Below are positions 25,105 to 34,508 of a DNA stretch of 64,000 nt, piece by piece. The DNA is from Bin5 sp965116395 (GTDB lineage: Bacteria; Chloroflexota; Anaerolineae; Caldilineales; Caldilineaceae): the NCBI GenBank assembly GCA_965116395.1, contig OZ220684.1:558001-622000 (forward strand). Direction: 5' to 3'. Both the position numbers and the translations under genes were made by a program. The notes below the pieces were generated by a model. That model searched no databases. It was not told the DNA's origin and saw nothing but the letters and a program-made list of their open reading frames with translations. The number at the start of each line of letters is the position of its first letter. Position 1 is the first letter of the stretch.

Positions 25105-25278
25105 GGTGGAGTAGAGCGCGTAAATGAGGAACTTTAGCTACATATGGGCAGCAGTTCGTTGGATAAAGTCTCACTGATAGAGCGTTTTTGCAGAGTTGAC
25201 AAGGGCGTGTCAGCCCTAGTCAATGTCACAGTCCACTAGTTAACCCTAAGGAGCACCAAGCGAGAAAAGCAACACCAC

Positions 25279-25620
25279 TTATGATGCACGCCGTTTTGCT
25301 CGAATCAACTCACCGTCCAATGTTTCGTACTCTTCTATGGTCTCATGGACTCGTCTTGCCTGCCTTTCAAAGTCCGGATCAAAGGTGCAAGTGACAATGC
25401 CGAAGTGACTTGATGATTCCAAATGTAACCGAACGAAATGCCTATGATTCATGGTTAATACCGCCCGCCTATCAGCAATCGCAACTGAGAATACGTCTTC
25501 ATCAGGAACACGGCGATTGGCCTTGCCGTCTTCTTGAATTGTCAAAACGTCATGCCCCAATGTTCGCAGTCCTTCAACGACGGGCAAGGGAAAGTTCTCG
25601 TCGGCGTACAAGCGAGCCAC
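25279..25620 (-). CDS. DUF5615-family PIN-like toxin
   Basis: 113 residues. PIN-like fold with acidic positions of the Mg site: YADENFP at the N terminus, DVLTIQEDG, PDEDVFSVAIADRRAVLTMN and a late NHRHFVRLH. Such proteins are the presumed RNase toxin of DUF433/DUF5615 modules. The gene starts 2 bp after the DUF433 gene and is read from the same transcript. Cytoplasmic. Confidence 0.82.
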   Translation of the reverse strand: MARLYADENFPLPVVEGLRTLGHDVLTIQEDGKANRRVPDEDVFSVAIADRRAVLTMNHRHFVRLHLESSSHFGIVTCTFDPDFERQARRVHETIEEYETLDGELIRAKRRAS

Positions 25621-25622
25621 TC

Positions 25623-25952
25623 CTATGCCGCCTCATTTTCTTCGATCTGCCGTTCGATTTCATCTCTATTGGCTCGAAAGTATGCCCAGGCATTGGTTAA
25701 GTCCTCGGCACGAAGGGTTGGATATGCCCTGAGTATATCCGCTTCACTACTGCCAAGAATTCTGGCTTGCGCCAAGAGCCACACAGGGATACGCGTGCGC
25801 ACAATACATGGATCTCCCCCCATGACTCCCGGATTACTTTCTATGCCAGGAAACGCGCTACCGATGTCCCGAACAATCCACTGAAGCAATTCAGCTTTCT
25901 CTGCTGCTGTTATATCTGGAATCAATTCTCTGATTCTCTCTAATGTCGTCAT
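25623..25952 (-). CDS. DUF433-family antitoxin
   Basis: 109 residues. The second half carries the DUF433 signature (GVMGGDPCIVRTRIPVWLLA, then ADILRAYPTLRAEDLTNAWAYF), a small winged or helix-turn-helix fold. The first 35 residues form a helical extension (ITAAEKAELLQWIVRDIG). The antitoxin comes first in the operon and would repress its own promoter, as in other type II modules. Confidence 0.82.
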   Translation of the reverse strand: MTTLERIRELIPDITAAEKAELLQWIVRDIGSAFPGIESNPGVMGGDPCIVRTRIPVWLLAQARILGSSEADILRAYPTLRAEDLTNAWAYFRANRDEIERQIEENEAA

Positions 25953-26178
25953 TTACTTTTGCTCCCTACCTGAACGGTTGCGAGAGAGAGGTTAACGCAA
26001 TGATAGCAGAGAAACAGAAATTCGTCGCACCCGAACCCACTCCCGCTGCTTCTTTCCTCAGTGCTTGTCGCTGACAGGAATGTAAAGCCAGTTCCAGTCT
26101 TCAGGCCTGTCGGCGCGTTCGACTATCGGACCCTTACAATCTCATCTTTCTTCCAGAACCACGGGGATGTTTGGAGGG

Positions 26179-27450
26179 TCACTCGTACTTGAAGCTGCGA
26201 ATGCCGAAGATGAACAGCACGGCGGCGGCGGCCAGAAGGACACCTATTTCCGGCAGAACGTCGCCGAAGCCGCCGTTGTACCAGATGAGATCCTGGAAGG
26301 CGCCCATAGCCCAGGCGACGGGCGAAAGATGGCCGAGCGTCCGCATGAATTCGGGCACGATTTCGAGCGGCCACCAGGCCCCGCCCAAGGGGGCGAGCGA
26401 CAGCGACAGGAGGAGGACAAGGCCCCTGGCCTGGCCTTCGCTCTTTATCCACGGTGCCAGGGCAAAGGTGAGGGCGGTGATGCAGAGTACGAAGGCTGCC
26501 ATGACTGCGAGCAGGGCGGGGGGGTCGCTGCCGAAGTCCATGCCGGCGGCTGCGCCGACGGCGAAAACGATGAAGTACTGAATCATGCCGAGGGTAAAGT
26601 AGACGCCGATTTTGGCGGCGAGGATCTGGGCACGAGAAAGCGGGAGGGCCATCAGGCGCTGGAGGGTCCACTGGCGGCGCTCGCGCAGGAGGACGGCCAT
26701 GCCGCCCAGGACCGTGAACATGACGTACAGGGAACCCATCCCTGGCCCGGACTGGTTGAAGCCGTTAGCGGAGCCGTCTTCACTGTCGCTGTCGGCGTCG
26801 GCTACCCGGAAGCGGACGGGGGCCGGCTGCTCTGTCAGCATCTCTTGCGACCGCAGATAGAGGGTGCGCAGGAAGCCATCGCGCGTTTCTTTGTCGAGAG
26901 GAGGCAGCTCAATGGCCGCTGTCAGGTTGTCCAGCAGGGCGCCGGCGACACCGGTTGTTATTGAGGCGCTGCCCGCGCGCTGCAGGACCGCGTTCAAGCT
27001 TTGCAGAACTGGGCTTGGCAGGAGAGGGTCGGACAGCGAATAGTAGTCGATGTTTATTCGCTCGAATCCCTCCAGGGCGGCGGCATAGCCGGCGGGGATG
27101 ACGATAAGCGCGCTGGTTCTGCCTGACCGGGCGCGTTCGATTGCGCTCTCCAGCTGCAGAGATTCGCCTCCGAGCCGGCAGAAGTCGTCGGCGTCATTGT
27201 CCAGCGGACACAGCACGAGGGCGTCGTTTGCGGCGCGCAGCTGATCTGTCAGTTCGGCGGACAGTTCGGTCTGGTCATGATCGATCAGATCGACTCGCAG
27301 TTGGGTCGGACCACCGCCGCCTATCTGGCCGATACTCCAACCGACTACAAGCGTGAGGAGTACGGGGATGACGAGCAGGCCGACAAGGTTGCCCCGTTGC
27401 GAGAAGAAGATGTTCAGATCGTTGAGGACAATGGTCAGGATTGATCGCAT
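26179..27450 (-). CDS. ABC-2 type exporter permease
   Basis: 423 residues. N-terminal helix (NLVGLLVIPVLLTLVVGWSIG), a large extracytoplasmic domain of about 200 residues, then five helices with SLYVMFTVLGGMAVLLRERRQWTLQRLMALP, the classic ABC-2 coupling region, and LAPLGGAWWPLEIVPEFMRT (the usual P-G-ggaWWPlE). It is the last gene of the three-gene exporter operon, 63 bp after the other permease. Substrate unknown: drug, lipid or polysaccharide are all possible. Confidence 0.87.
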   Translation of the reverse strand: MRSILTIVLNDLNIFFSQRGNLVGLLVIPVLLTLVVGWSIGQIGGGGPTQLRVDLIDHDQTELSAELTDQLRAANDALVLCPLDNDADDFCRLGGESLQLESAIERARSGRTSALIVIPAGYAAALEGFERINIDYYSLSDPLLPSPVLQSLNAVLQRAGSASITTGVAGALLDNLTAAIELPPLDKETRDGFLRTLYLRSQEMLTEQPAPVRFRVADADSDSEDGSANGFNQSGPGMGSLYVMFTVLGGMAVLLRERRQWTLQRLMALPLSRAQILAAKIGVYFTLGMIQYFIVFAVGAAAGMDFGSDPPALLAVMAAFVLCITALTFALAPWIKSEGQARGLVLLLSLSLAPLGGAWWPLEIVPEFMRTLGHLSPVAWAMGAFQDLIWYNGGFGDVLPEIGVLLAAAAVLFIFGIRSFKYE

Positions 27451-27513
27451 TGCTAAAGGCTGATTGCCGCAGTGGTTTGTTTGGTTAGCATCGGTCGTGT
27501 TTCATGCGGAAAG

Positions 27514-29103
27514 TCATAGGTCTATGCGGCGCTTGAAGAGCCATGCTCCCAGCAGGAAGAGCACGATGCCCTGAGCAAAGAGCGCAAGCAGGTTGACCGT
27601 GATGTCGGTCTGGGCATTGGCCAGTTGCGTGAATGCGTCCACGCCCCAGTAGATGAGCGAGAATCTGGCGGCCTGTTCGGGAAGGGCGAAACCGAAGGAA
27701 CCGCCCACGACGGCCAGAGTAATGTTTATCATCGGTCCGAACAGATTTACCTGCTCTGGCGTCTTTGCCAGACCCACGACAAATACGCCCAGGCCCGATA
27801 CGCACAGTGCCAGCGCCAGGGTCACAACGACGATGGCAGCAATGTTGGCTCCCCAAATAAATGTGGGTTCGCCGATGACGACGGAGGCGATCAGGGTCAG
27901 GGCGGCCAGGAGAATCAGTATCTGCAGAAAGACGGTGACCAGGTTTCCCAGGAGTTTGCCTATCAGCAGGAATACTTTCGGAGTGGGTGAAACGATCAGG
28001 CGTTGAAGGGTCCAGTATTTGCGCTCTTCATAGAGGGATTGGATGCCAAAGACGCCGGTGAAGAGGGCAAAGAAGACCGCCTGCGACGCGCCAATTGGGA
28101 CGATAGTGCGGGCAAAGCGAGGCGCCTCCTGAATGGCCTCCAGCGGCGGGTGGGCGACGGTGATGTTGTTGGCACCGGGCGTGATCAGACAGCCGAGGGG
28201 CTCGAGAGCGGTGGCATCCAGGTCTTGCAGGGCGGCCGCGGGCGCGGACAGGTCAACTGTAGCCAGATTGATTTCTCCGCGGCCGATACTTGCGGCCAGC
28301 GAATTTGCAGATGTTTCCAGGGTTGCGCCAAGGGCAACGCCGACGCGCACAAACTGATTCACGATTCCGGCGACGACGCTGTGAAGAATGCGTACAGAAA
28401 TCGGCCGACCGTTGTTGGCGTACACCTCGACGGCTCCGTCTTCGTCTGGGACCTGGGTGCGGATTCTGAGGTCTTCGTCGAAGGCAAATTGGGGCATTAT
28501 TCTGCGGCTGAAGCCGGGCGGGATGATGACCGCGGCGGCGAATTCGCCGTTGTCGACGGCGGCGCGCGCCTGGTCGGCATTGTCAAGCGCGGTGGCATCC
28601 AGCAGATCGTCCAAGTTCCCTCCCGCCGCGAGAGAGGCGGCGCCGGCTGCATCCGATTCCTCGAGCAGGCTGCATCCAATCTCGGTCAGATCGAACCCTT
28701 GGGTCGCGGTTGTACCGGCGCCTTCGACCGGTTGAGACAACAGTATGGCGGCCAGTTGATCGCCGAAGTTGAGCGGGGCGCCGTCCTGCACGAGCTGGTC
28801 GGGGCCGATACCGGCCTGGTTGAAGATCAGGGCGAGATCGTCGGGATCGAAGGGTAGCGCGTCTAGGTTGGCAATCTGGTCCGGCAGACTGATGACCTCC
28901 TGCAGGTCGACGCCTTCATCGAGATTGACTACAGCGACCGGGATGTCGGCGAAGTCAGGGAGTTCGGAGTCGCCGATGCCGCCGAAGGCCAGCCCGATAA
29001 TGGTGGACAGCACCAACGGCGTCGCGAACATGAGAAGCATCAGGTTGCGATCGCGAAAGGTTGTGTATATTTCTTTAGAGGCGAAGGCGAGAATCTTTCG
29101 CAT
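27514..29103 (-). CDS. ABC-2 type exporter permease (long extracytoplasmic domain)
   Basis: 529 residues. Same topology as its neighbour: N-terminal helix (NLMLLMFATPLVLSTIIGLA), about 280 residues outside rich in Asp and Ala, then five C-terminal helices with ESLYEERKYWTLQRLIVSPTP at the coupling site. The two permeases probably form a heterodimer on the ATPase encoded upstream. The outer domain is long for the family, suggesting an additional binding or docking role (inference). Confidence 0.85.
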   Translation of the reverse strand: MRKILAFASKEIYTTFRDRNLMLLMFATPLVLSTIIGLAFGGIGDSELPDFADIPVAVVNLDEGVDLQEVISLPDQIANLDALPFDPDDLALIFNQAGIGPDQLVQDGAPLNFGDQLAAILLSQPVEGAGTTATQGFDLTEIGCSLLEESDAAGAASLAAGGNLDDLLDATALDNADQARAAVDNGEFAAAVIIPPGFSRRIMPQFAFDEDLRIRTQVPDEDGAVEVYANNGRPISVRILHSVVAGIVNQFVRVGVALGATLETSANSLAASIGRGEINLATVDLSAPAAALQDLDATALEPLGCLITPGANNITVAHPPLEAIQEAPRFARTIVPIGASQAVFFALFTGVFGIQSLYEERKYWTLQRLIVSPTPKVFLLIGKLLGNLVTVFLQILILLAALTLIASVVIGEPTFIWGANIAAIVVVTLALALCVSGLGVFVVGLAKTPEQVNLFGPMINITLAVVGGSFGFALPEQAARFSLIYWGVDAFTQLANAQTDITVNLLALFAQGIVLFLLGAWLFKRRIDL

Positions 29104-29204
29104 CAGAAAAGGCGGTCAGTGGCGGATGGTAGGTGCGTTGGTCTCGGGCGGCCGCGTTACGGGTGTCCCGCCGAAGGGCAGGCCCGAGAGGACGTAGACG
29201 GGAG

Positions 29205-30209
29205 TTAGTCTCTCAGTGCGCGGCCTGTCAGTGCCAGGAATACCGCTTCAAGGTCTGGCTCGCGCACAGCTACGGATTGGATTTCGACGCCTGCAGCGTC
29301 GAGGTTCTGTATAATCTGAGGGAGTGCGGTGCGGCCCCTTTTGGCGAAGATCGTCAGACGGGCAGTTGTAGACTCACTGCTGTCGTCGCTGATCTGCTCG
29401 GGCGGGTTGTAAAGGGTACGCGTAACGCCCGCGGTCTCCTGTTGAATACGTTCGACCAAGGCTTCAGCTACTTCCTGTGCGCCTGTCGTGAATTCCAGCC
29501 GGTCCTCTTCACCCACCTGCTGGGTCAGTTCGGCCTGGGTCCCCATGGCGATGATCTCGCCGTGATCCATGATGCCGACGCGGTCGCTCAGCTCCTCGGC
29601 CTCTTCCATCAGGTGGGTGGTGTAGAGGACGGTCATGCCCTGTTCGTCGCGCAGCGTTTTGACGGTGTCAAGGATGCGGCGACGGCTCTGGGGATCGATG
29701 CCGACGGTAGGCTCGTCCATGTAGATGAGCGGGGGGCTGTTCAGGAGACCGGCTGCGAGATTGATGCGGCGCTTCATGCCGCCTGAAAAGGTGTCGATGC
29801 GATCTTTCTGGCGGTCGGCCAGGTCTACGAATTCGAGCAGTTCATCGACGCGGCGGCTGAGCGCTTTTCCGCCCAGGCCGTACATTCTACCAAAGAAGGT
29901 GAGGTTTTGCCGGGCGCTGAGTTCGGGATAGAGGGCGATCTCCTGGGGAACGAATCCCATCAGGCGCTTGGCCTCCATCGACTGCCTGGTGATTGAAAAG
30001 CCGCCGATTGTTGCGTCCCCTTCGGTTGGCGTCACCAGGCCGCTGATCATGGAGATGGTGGTGGTTTTGCCGGCGCCGTTGGGGCCGAGCAGGCTGAAGA
30101 TTTCGCCTTGGCGGATTTCGAGGTCCACGCCTTTGACGGCTTCTATGGTGGAGCCGTCGGCGCGGCTATAGGTTTTTCGCAGGTTGCGCGTCTCTACCAT
30201 TGTTTGCAT
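29205..30209 (-). CDS. ABC exporter ATP-binding protein (DrrA/CcmA type)
   Basis: 334 residues. Walker A LLGPNGAGKTTT, Q-loop GFVPQEIAL, signature FSGGMKRRINLAAGLL, Walker B PLIYMDEPTVGIDPQSR and H-loop TTHLMEEAEEL. The C-terminal 110 residues are the accessory domain of DrrA-type ATPases. First gene of the operon with two ABC-2 permeases 100 bp downstream. A TATACT box sits directly upstream of its ATG. Confidence 0.93.
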   Translation of the reverse strand: MQTMVETRNLRKTYSRADGSTIEAVKGVDLEIRQGEIFSLLGPNGAGKTTTISMISGLVTPTEGDATIGGFSITRQSMEAKRLMGFVPQEIALYPELSARQNLTFFGRMYGLGGKALSRRVDELLEFVDLADRQKDRIDTFSGGMKRRINLAAGLLNSPPLIYMDEPTVGIDPQSRRRILDTVKTLRDEQGMTVLYTTHLMEEAEELSDRVGIMDHGEIIAMGTQAELTQQVGEEDRLEFTTGAQEVAEALVERIQQETAGVTRTLYNPPEQISDDSSESTTARLTIFAKRGRTALPQIIQNLDAAGVEIQSVAVREPDLEAVFLALTGRALRD

Positions 30210-30223
30210 TATTTTGCCTCAAC

Positions 30224-30276
30224 AGTATATACGGATGCGCCTAGAGAAAGTTTCGACAAAGGAAATTTTTCGAAAC
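30224..30276 (-). promoter_or_regulatory. Candidate promoter box and inverted repeat before the ABC-2 operon
   Basis: On the minus strand TATACT (30229-30224) lies about 15 bp before the ATG at 30209, which implies a very short 5' leader. Just upstream, GTTTCGA at 30250-30256 and TCGAAAC at 30270-30276 form a 7-bp inverted repeat with 13 bp between, as a dimeric repressor such as TetR would bind. No -35 box is obvious. Confidence 0.35.
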
Positions 30277-30692
30277 CGGTCGACGCCCAAGGAGAAAATG
30301 TCGGTTACTGCGAAGGGGTTGTCAAGTTTGATCAACTGCTATGTGAAAGGAAGCGAACCTTTGGGACCCGATTCTCGTCTCTGTTTAGAGGGCTGCTGTG
30401 AGACGGATCCCGATCCTTTTCGCGGTCGCCTGCGGCCTTGTCGCTGGCAGTAATGGCTTGAGATTGTCCGTTGGTGGCAAAGTTGCCAACGTGGGCTGGC
30501 AGGTCCTTCATCATGGTCATCGAATGAACTGAATTAATGGTGGTAAATTTTGCTAACCAGAGGGAAGCGAAGTACAATTGAGCAGGCAGTTGGCTCCCCT
30601 GTGCCTCTGCCTCTTTCCATATGTCAAAAAGCGACAGCATGCGATGCTCTCCGTACTGGCGCCGGACAGAATCCATTAACCGGACAAAGCGT
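30277..30692. other. Intergenic region between the ABC-2 operon and thrC
   Basis: About 415 bp between divergent units. No gene seen. It holds a perfect palindrome TGGCAA-AG-TTGCCA at 30475-30488, operator-like in form, about 200 bp before the thrC start. Confidence 0.4.
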
Positions 30693-31871
30693 ATGACAAC
30701 AACCAGTTCGACGCTCACCCATCTTTCCTGCAGCAGATGTGGTGAGGAGTACGAAGCAGATCAGTTGATAAACCTGTGCCGGGCCTGCGAAAAGCCGTTG
30801 CTGGCGCGATACGATCTCGCAAAAGCGGCGAGAACGCTGACGCGTGCGTCGATGCAGGAGCGAGAACCGTCTCTGTGGCGATACGAGGAAGTGCTTCCGG
30901 TCCGGACAAGGAAGGCGCAACTGAAGTTGGGAGAAGGTTGGACGCCCCTGATCTGCGCGGAGGATTTGGGCAACGAAATCGGTTGCCCGCATACGCTGAT
31001 AAAGGATGAGTCACTGAACCCCACCGGCAGCTTCAAGGCCAGAGGGCTGGTGATGGCAGTTGGCCGCGCATTTGAGTTGGGCGCGGCGGAGCTGGCGATT
31101 CCAAGCGCTGGGAATGCGGCGGGAGCAATGAGCGCGTATGCCGCAAAAGCAGGTCTGCCGGCCCACGTTTATATGCCGGAGGACGTACCTGACGCATTCC
31201 GGGTGGAATGCAGCAATCTGGGGGCAGAGGTCACGCTTGTTGATGGTCTGATCACCGACTGCGGAGCCAGGGTGCGGGAGAAGGTCGAAGAGTTCGGCTG
31301 GTTCGATGTAAGCACGCTCAAGGAGCCTTACCGAATTGAGGGCAAGAAGACATTGGGCTATGAGGTGGTTGAGCAGCTCGGCTGGCGAATGCCCGATGTG
31401 ATCATCTACCCGACCGGCGGGGGCACCGGGTTGGTGGGGATGTGGAAGGCGTTTGACGAGATGGAAGAGATGGGCCTGGTCGGCCGCGAGCGGCCGCGCA
31501 TGGTCAGTGTTCAGAGCAGCGGCTGTGCGCCGATGGTGCGTGCGTTCGAGCAGGGCGAAGAGTTTGCCGAAGCGTGGCAGGGGGCGAAGACGGTGGCCGA
31601 TGGCCTGCGCGTCCCGGCAGCGGTCGGTGATTTTCTGATTCTGGAGGCAGTGCGGGAGAGCGACGGCGCCGCGATTGCGGTAACAGACGAAGAGATGCTG
31701 CGCTGCGCCAGACAGATGGGGAAACATACCGGCGTCTTCCCCGCCCCTGAGGGCGCGGCAACGCTTGCGGGTCAGGTCCGGCTGCTAGAGTCGGGCTGGC
31801 TGCAAGGGGATGAAACGGTGGTATTGTTCAACACCGGTACCGGGCTGAAATACGCCCATTTGTGGTCATAA
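30693..31871 (+). CDS. thrC: Threonine synthase
   Basis: 392 residues from ATG 30693 (an upstream in-frame ATG at 30621 would add residues without family similarity). PLP enzyme converting O-phosphohomoserine to threonine. N-terminal zinc-ribbon-like C-x2-C...C-x2-C (LSCSRCGEEY, LCRACEKPL), then GWTPLI, and the PLP lysine K115 in SLNPTGSFKARGL. AIPSAGNAAGAMSAYAAKAG and YPTGGGTGLVGMWKAF bind substrate and PLP phosphate. The ribbon-bearing form is the class common in archaea and many bacteria. Other PLP lyases of this fold cannot be fully excluded. Confidence 0.87.
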   Translation: MTTTSSTLTHLSCSRCGEEYEADQLINLCRACEKPLLARYDLAKAARTLTRASMQEREPSLWRYEEVLPVRTRKAQLKLGEGWTPLICAEDLGNEIGCPHTLIKDESLNPTGSFKARGLVMAVGRAFELGAAELAIPSAGNAAGAMSAYAAKAGLPAHVYMPEDVPDAFRVECSNLGAEVTLVDGLITDCGARVREKVEEFGWFDVSTLKEPYRIEGKKTLGYEVVEQLGWRMPDVIIYPTGGGTGLVGMWKAFDEMEEMGLVGRERPRMVSVQSSGCAPMVRAFEQGEEFAEAWQGAKTVADGLRVPAAVGDFLILEAVRESDGAAIAVTDEEMLRCARQMGKHTGVFPAPEGAATLAGQVRLLESGWLQGDETVVLFNTGTGLKYAHLWS

Positions 31872-31931
31872 ATTCGATATCGATGGACGCAGGTGAAATA
31901 GAGAGACAAGCCGAACAATCAGCCAAACCAG

Positions 31932-33584
31932 ATGGCAGATAATCGAGGTGTAAAGTTGGAACGCATAAAAAATTACAGGGCCGCGGTCGCCGGCCCGGAA
32001 GAGACCCACGAGAGCCTGAGCAGTGGCATCAACAGTATCGCCGATTTGCTGGCGCCGACCCTCGGCCCGGTCGGCGGGCATGTGGTGCATGAACGAGACG
32101 GCACGCGTGGTCCGGAACTGCTGGATGACGCGGCAACGGCTGTCCGTCGCATTCTCAGCCTGGGGGATCCCAAGGTGGATGTCGGCGCGATGCTGATGCG
32201 TCACATTGTCTGGCGAATCGCCGGGCAGGTCGGGGACGGCGGTACAGCTACGGCTCTTCTGACCCGAGAGATTTACCTCCAGGCGTTGAAGATGTTGACG
32301 GCAGGCATCAATTTCCGTGATCTTGAGATCGGCCTGCAGGCCGCCACTGCAGCGGTACGCCAGGGCCTGAAGGATACGGCGTACCCCGTTGAAACTGAGG
32401 ACGACCTTGCCCTGGTTGCCATGACGGTAGTGAAAGACCGCAATCTGGCCGCTACAATTGGTGAATTGAGCTATCTGCTCGGCCCGGACGCGCGCGTCTC
32501 GGTGGAGAAGTTTGTGGCTCCCTACCTGGCACGCGAGTACCACGCCGGCGCCAATTACAAGGCCGAAATTGCGAGCTTCCATCTCTACACTGACCCGATT
32601 CGCAAATGGGCCATTTATGGGGATTCCACAATTGCGCTGGTTGATGACACGCTATCGGAGGCGGCAGAGACAGTGGCTTTGATTGAGGCGGCGATAAAGA
32701 TGGGCAAGAAGTCACTTGTGATAATCGCCTCCCATTTCAAGGAAGAGGCGCTCCATGTAATCGTGCGCAACCAGACGGAAGAAAAGAAGAAGATTTCGAT
32801 TCTCGGCATCCAGTTGAAAGAGATAGGCGATCCGCGGAGGATGGCCTTCCACGATTTGACGACGCTCACGGGGGCGACCATTCTTGGGCGTAACTATTAC
32901 GCCTACGCCGCCAAGGCCAAAGAGGATGATTTGGGCGAAGCGATGCGGGTGCAGGTTGACCGCAAGACGATGCAGTTGCAGCCCTATCAGAGTCGCTCGG
33001 CAGCGGTACAGGAGACAGTCGAACAGCTTCGGAACCGGCTTGAAGGGCTGCGGGTGGATGATGAGGAACGCACGGACATCATCAACCGGCTGGCAGCGCT
33101 CACCGGCGGCATGGGTGTGCTGAAAGTAGGCACCAACCTCAAGCAAGAGCGCGAGATTCTGTCTAATCTGTCGGAGCGGGCGCTTACCGCAGTTTCTCAA
33201 GCCCACAGGACCGGCGTTGTACCAGGCGGCGGCGCGGCCTTTATCCACGCGCGCAAGGCGCTGGACGAACTGGAGCTGGAGGGTGAGGAGAAGTTTGGCG
33301 TCAAGGTTTTGAACGATGCCCTGGATGCGCCTTTCCTGCAGATAGTCAAGAACGCGGGCATCGAATCTCCCTCGGTAGCTGCTCTTCGCCTGGAAGAGGC
33401 CGGGCCGGCCTATGCCTATGATGTCGTCCGCAAAGAGATTGTCAATGCACGCGAAACAGGCTTGGTGGATGTTACCGGCGTGCAGACCGCGGTACTGGAA
33501 ACAGCAGTCAGCGGCGCTCTGATGGCCTTGGGCACAAACACAATCGTTTTCCACCGCGATCCCACACAGAGTATGGAACCGTAA
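31932..33584 (+). CDS. Divergent GroEL-like chaperonin, ATPase aspartate replaced
   Basis: 550 residues, colinear with GroEL over its full length. Equatorial motifs are altered: LAPTLGPVGGHVV for VTLGPKGRNVV, AGQVGDGGTATALL for AAGDGTTTATVL. The D52-equivalent (LLDDAAT) and D87-equivalent (GDGG) remain, but the ATP-hydrolysing D398 position is Arg (R416; SERALTAV against VEDALHAT), just before GVVPGGG. The Gly-Gly-Met tail is absent; the end is FHRDPTQSMEP. No groES is nearby. This is a paralogue rather than the housekeeping chaperonin, perhaps with slow or no ATP turnover (inference). The propeller gene starts 3 bp after its stop, so they form one operon, possibly with thrC 60 bp upstream. 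Confidence 0.85.
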   Translation: MADNRGVKLERIKNYRAAVAGPEETHESLSSGINSIADLLAPTLGPVGGHVVHERDGTRGPELLDDAATAVRRILSLGDPKVDVGAMLMRHIVWRIAGQVGDGGTATALLTREIYLQALKMLTAGINFRDLEIGLQAATAAVRQGLKDTAYPVETEDDLALVAMTVVKDRNLAATIGELSYLLGPDARVSVEKFVAPYLAREYHAGANYKAEIASFHLYTDPIRKWAIYGDSTIALVDDTLSEAAETVALIEAAIKMGKKSLVIIASHFKEEALHVIVRNQTEEKKKISILGIQLKEIGDPRRMAFHDLTTLTGATILGRNYYAYAAKAKEDDLGEAMRVQVDRKTMQLQPYQSRSAAVQETVEQLRNRLEGLRVDDEERTDIINRLAALTGGMGVLKVGTNLKQEREILSNLSERALTAVSQAHRTGVVPGGGAAFIHARKALDELELEGEEKFGVKVLNDALDAPFLQIVKNAGIESPSVAALRLEEAGPAYAYDVVRKEIVNARETGLVDVTGVQTAVLETAVSGALMALGTNTIVFHRDPTQSMEP

Positions 33585-33587
33585 ACG

Positions 33588-34508
33588 ATGTCGATAATTC
33601 TTTCCCTTTCTGAATATGAAGGCAGCATTTGGGCTGCCGGCCCCTATGGACTTTTCGCCGTTGGCGAGGAAGAACTGACGCCTACGCCCCAACCGCAAGA
33701 AAGGCTGACGACGGCCTGCTCGCTTGGAGACCGCATCTTTACCGGCGGCGCTCCGTTTGGCGTGGCCTATCTTCTGGAGACCGCTGAACAGTGGCAGGCG
33801 GCCTGGCAAGAGGGCACGGATTCGGCTGTGCTGACGTTTGCTTCGGCACCTGACTACGACGATACCGGCCTGATACTGGCAGGCAGCGAAGGGGACGGCG
33901 TGCTTCGCAGCCGCGATCGAGGATTGCGCTGGATGCCCAGCAACTTCGGACTGCGTAACCTGACGGTTCTGACGCTGGCGTGGGCGCCGCCAATGGACGA
34001 AAACGCGTGGCCGCGCTGGCAGGTAGTCTTTGCCGGAACGGAGGAAGGCATCTATCGTTCACCCAATGCGGGGCTGGGGTGGAAGCGCAGTGAATCCGCT
34101 GATGCCGCCTACCAGACTGTGGCGATCGCGCCAGACGTGCATTGCAGCGGGCTTGTGCTGGCAGGCACAGAGACCGACGGCCTCTGGCGATCGACAGACG
34201 GCGGCCGCTCGTTCTCAGTGGTGGAAGGCGCGCCCGAGCAGGTGAACTCGCTGATCGCGCTGACAGACGGTTCGAAGAGTTCGTCACCGGCTGCAGGCGA
34301 CCTTCAGGTCAACTGGCTATTGAGTGATGACACGCAGTTGTGGTGTTCGCATGACGGCGCGGCCTGGTCTGCGGTGGACGGCAGCAGCGCCGCCCTCTGT
34401 TTGCTGGAGGTAGACGGCCGTATCTACGCTGGCGGTGAGGACGGTGTCGTCGTAGTGGACCGCGCCAGCTTGGACGTCGAACGGCAGCTGCAGATTCCGG
34501 CCATGTAA
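33588..34508 (+). CDS. BNR/Ycf48-like beta-propeller protein
   Basis: 306 residues without signal peptide. Repeats of about 45 residues with Asp-box-like turns: GLILAGSEGDGVLRSRDRGLRWM, VVFAGTEEGIYRSPNAGLGWKR, LVLAGTETDGLWRSTDGGRSF and LWCSHDGAAWSAV (listed as separate blades). This is the sialidase-type/Ycf48-like propeller used as a binding scaffold, with no catalytic residues visible. Being cytoplasmic and translated 3 bp after the GroEL-like gene, it may act as a partner or client adaptor of that protein (inference). Confidence 0.75.
   Translation: MSIILSLSEYEGSIWAAGPYGLFAVGEEELTPTPQPQERLTTACSLGDRIFTGGAPFGVAYLLETAEQWQAAWQEGTDSAVLTFASAPDYDDTGLILAGSEGDGVLRSRDRGLRWMPSNFGLRNLTVLTLAWAPPMDENAWPRWQVVFAGTEEGIYRSPNAGLGWKRSESADAAYQTVAIAPDVHCSGLVLAGTETDGLWRSTDGGRSFSVVEGAPEQVNSLIALTDGSKSSSPAAGDLQVNWLLSDDTQLWCSHDGAAWSAVDGSSAALCLLEVDGRIYAGGEDGVVVVDRASLDVERQLQIPAM

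Noticed and set aside
30332..30718. Minus-strand frame of 128 codons overlapping the thrC start
   Set aside because: Overlaps the thrC coding region in antisense and has no recognisable features.
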